Assembly (NCBI RefSeq): GCF_003219815.1 | Contig: NZ_QJVD01000004.1 | Span: 124,001-188,000 of the forward strand | DNA: 64,000 nucleotides | Reading direction: 5' to 3' | From: Arthrobacter livingstonensis | GTDB lineage: Bacteria > Actinomycetota > Actinomycetes > Actinomycetales > Micrococcaceae | Shown here: piece by piece, positions 63,245-64,000 of the stretch | Layout: every line of letters begins with the position of its first letter | Numbering within the stretch: the stretch's first letter is position 1 | The notes under the pieces: generated by a model | What the model saw: only the letters and a program-made list of their open reading frames with translations | Databases searched by the model: none | What the model was told of the DNA's origin: nothing | Translations under genes and position numbers: made by a program

Positions 63245-63949
63245 CTAGCCCGGGGAGACGATGCCCGTCTCGTAGGCCATGACCACCACCTGGACGCGGT
63301 CGCGGGCATTGAGTTTGGCCAGGATGTGCCCCACATGTGTCTTGACAGTGGCCTCGGAGACAAACAGCTGGGTGGCAATTTCCGGGTTGGAAAGCCCGTT
63401 GGCGATCAACACAAACACCTCGTGCTCGCGGGCTGTCAAAGTTGCCACGGCCTCGGCGTTCGCGTCGTTGGCCGGGCTGGGGGCGGCCAGCATGGGTGCC
63501 ACATGGTCCAGCAGCCGCCGCGTGGTGGACGGGGCGATCACGGCGTCGCCGCGGTAGACGGTGCGGATGGCGCCGAGCAGCTCCTCCGGCGGTGCGTCCT
63601 TGAGCAGGAAGCCGCTGGCGCCGGCCTGGATGGCGGCCAGCGCGTATTCGTCCAGGTCAAAGGTGGTCAGCACCACGATCTTCAGCTCCGCGAGCCACGA
63701 CCCGGCCGGCGCAGCCTTGGTCCGCTCCATGAGCCGGCGCGTGGTCTCAATCCCGTCCATGCCGGGCATGCGCACATCCATGAGAACCACGTCCGCGGCG
63801 GTGGCCGTTAGCCCGGCCAGCGCCTCCACTCCGTTGCCGGCCTCCACCACCACGGACAGGTCGGGCTGGGAGTTGATCAGCATGCCGAAGCCGGAACGGA
63901 CCAGGCGCTGGTCGTCCACCAGGGCAACGCGAATGGGCGAATTAGTCAT
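63245..63949 (-). CDS. NarL/LuxR-type two-component response regulator
   Basis: A 234-residue response regulator: receiver domain (about 5-125) with acidic pocket VDD (11-13), phosphoacceptor Asp58 in VLMDVRMPG and the conserved Lys in FLLKDAPPEELL, then a LuxR helix-turn-helix (about 165-228) with LTAREHEVFVLIANGLSNPEIA and VSEATVKTHVGHILAKL. It directly abuts the stop codon of the kinase gene. Its target may be the adjacent ABC exporter; this is inference from position. Confidence 0.94.
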   Translation of the reverse strand: MTNSPIRVALVDDQRLVRSGFGMLINSQPDLSVVVEAGNGVEALAGLTATAADVVLMDVRMPGMDGIETTRRLMERTKAAPAGSWLAELKIVVLTTFDLDEYALAAIQAGASGFLLKDAPPEELLGAIRTVYRGDAVIAPSTTRRLLDHVAPMLAAPSPANDANAEAVATLTAREHEVFVLIANGLSNPEIATQLFVSEATVKTHVGHILAKLNARDRVQVVVMAYETGIVSPG

Positions 63950-64000
63950 TTATGTCTCCGAATAGGGGATGAAGGCGGCGATGCCGAAGCCGCCGCCGGC
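63950..64000 (-). CDS. Histidine kinase, last 16 residues only
   Basis: On the minus strand a frame enters from the window edge and ends with TAA at 63952-63950, immediately before the regulator ATG. The visible end, GGGFGIAAFIPYSET, matches the usual end of the HATPase domain of NarL-partner kinases. The rest lies outside the window. Confidence 0.75.
   Translation of the reverse strand, partial: AGGGFGIAAFIPYSET

Overview
The window is high-GC, densely packed actinobacterial DNA and most likely comes from Arthrobacter or a close relative (Micrococcaceae). This rests on gene content (standalone DUF4395, DUF202 and GtrA proteins, NrtR with nadABC, mqo, a zinc-free MetRS, orphan AbiEi/DUF559 proteins), on GC-rich third codon positions and frequent GTG starts, and on many genes with a TAnnnT -10 box 6-7 nt before the start codon and no Shine-Dalgarno sequence (leaderless mRNAs). 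I see no insertion sequence, phage, CRISPR array or rRNA. It looks like ordinary chromosome.

Layout: 1-2.6 kb, a truncated hypothetical gene, a small membrane protein, rph and rdgB. 2.9-5.3 kb, an NCS1 permease convergent with a DedA protein. 5.4-7.6 kb, a self-contained YtrA-type regulator/ABC operon with a palindromic operator. 7.6-13.5 kb, an exonuclease-BRCT protein, MmcQ/YjbR, DUF4395, a gene-poor 740 bp gap rich in repeats, an ADP-ribosylglycohydrolase, two DUF202 proteins and an odd MIP channel. 13.6-18 kb, sbcDC. 18-25 kb, MFS and APC transporters, trpF, a PRTase, a hydrolase and a probably frameshifted hypothetical gene. 25-31.5 kb, the NAD module nrtR-nadA-nadB-nadC-cysteine desulfurase, with an operator at the promoter and a 32-bp tandem repeat after nrtR. 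31.5-47 kb, GtrA, FAH, an M20 peptidase, a lipoprotein, a luciferase-like monooxygenase/MarR pair, an MFS protein, a DUF559-type protein, an RND pump, mqo and an orphan peptide-binding lipoprotein. 47-48.5 kb, tRNA-Leu, a peroxiredoxin, repeats and tRNA-Lys. 48.9-58.3 kb, the amino-acid block ilvD, ilvBNC, serA and then metG. 58.4-64 kb, an AbiEi-like gene bracketed by two identical long palindromes, a MacB/FtsX-type ABC exporter, and a LuxR-type response regulator with the last codons of its kinase.

Regulation can be read directly in several places. A leaderless leader peptide (MNLLLVVVIS) followed by an intrinsic terminator precedes ilvB: branched-chain amino-acid attenuation. A second leaderless short ORF whose stop codon lies in the loop of an intrinsic terminator precedes serA. 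A near-perfect 21-bp palindrome covers the start site of nrtR and is the expected NrtR operator. The YtrA-like and MarR operons carry symmetric or repeated sequences at their promoters.

The most unusual theme is a set of very long, almost perfect palindromes at gene ends. Two of them (near 2.7 and 40.1 kb) are 67-bp relatives whose outer arms differ by compensating changes. Two others (58.4 and 59.6 kb) are identical, are in the same orientation, and bracket one AbiEi-like/nuclease-fold gene. The only other gene of that general type in the window also sits beside such a palindrome.
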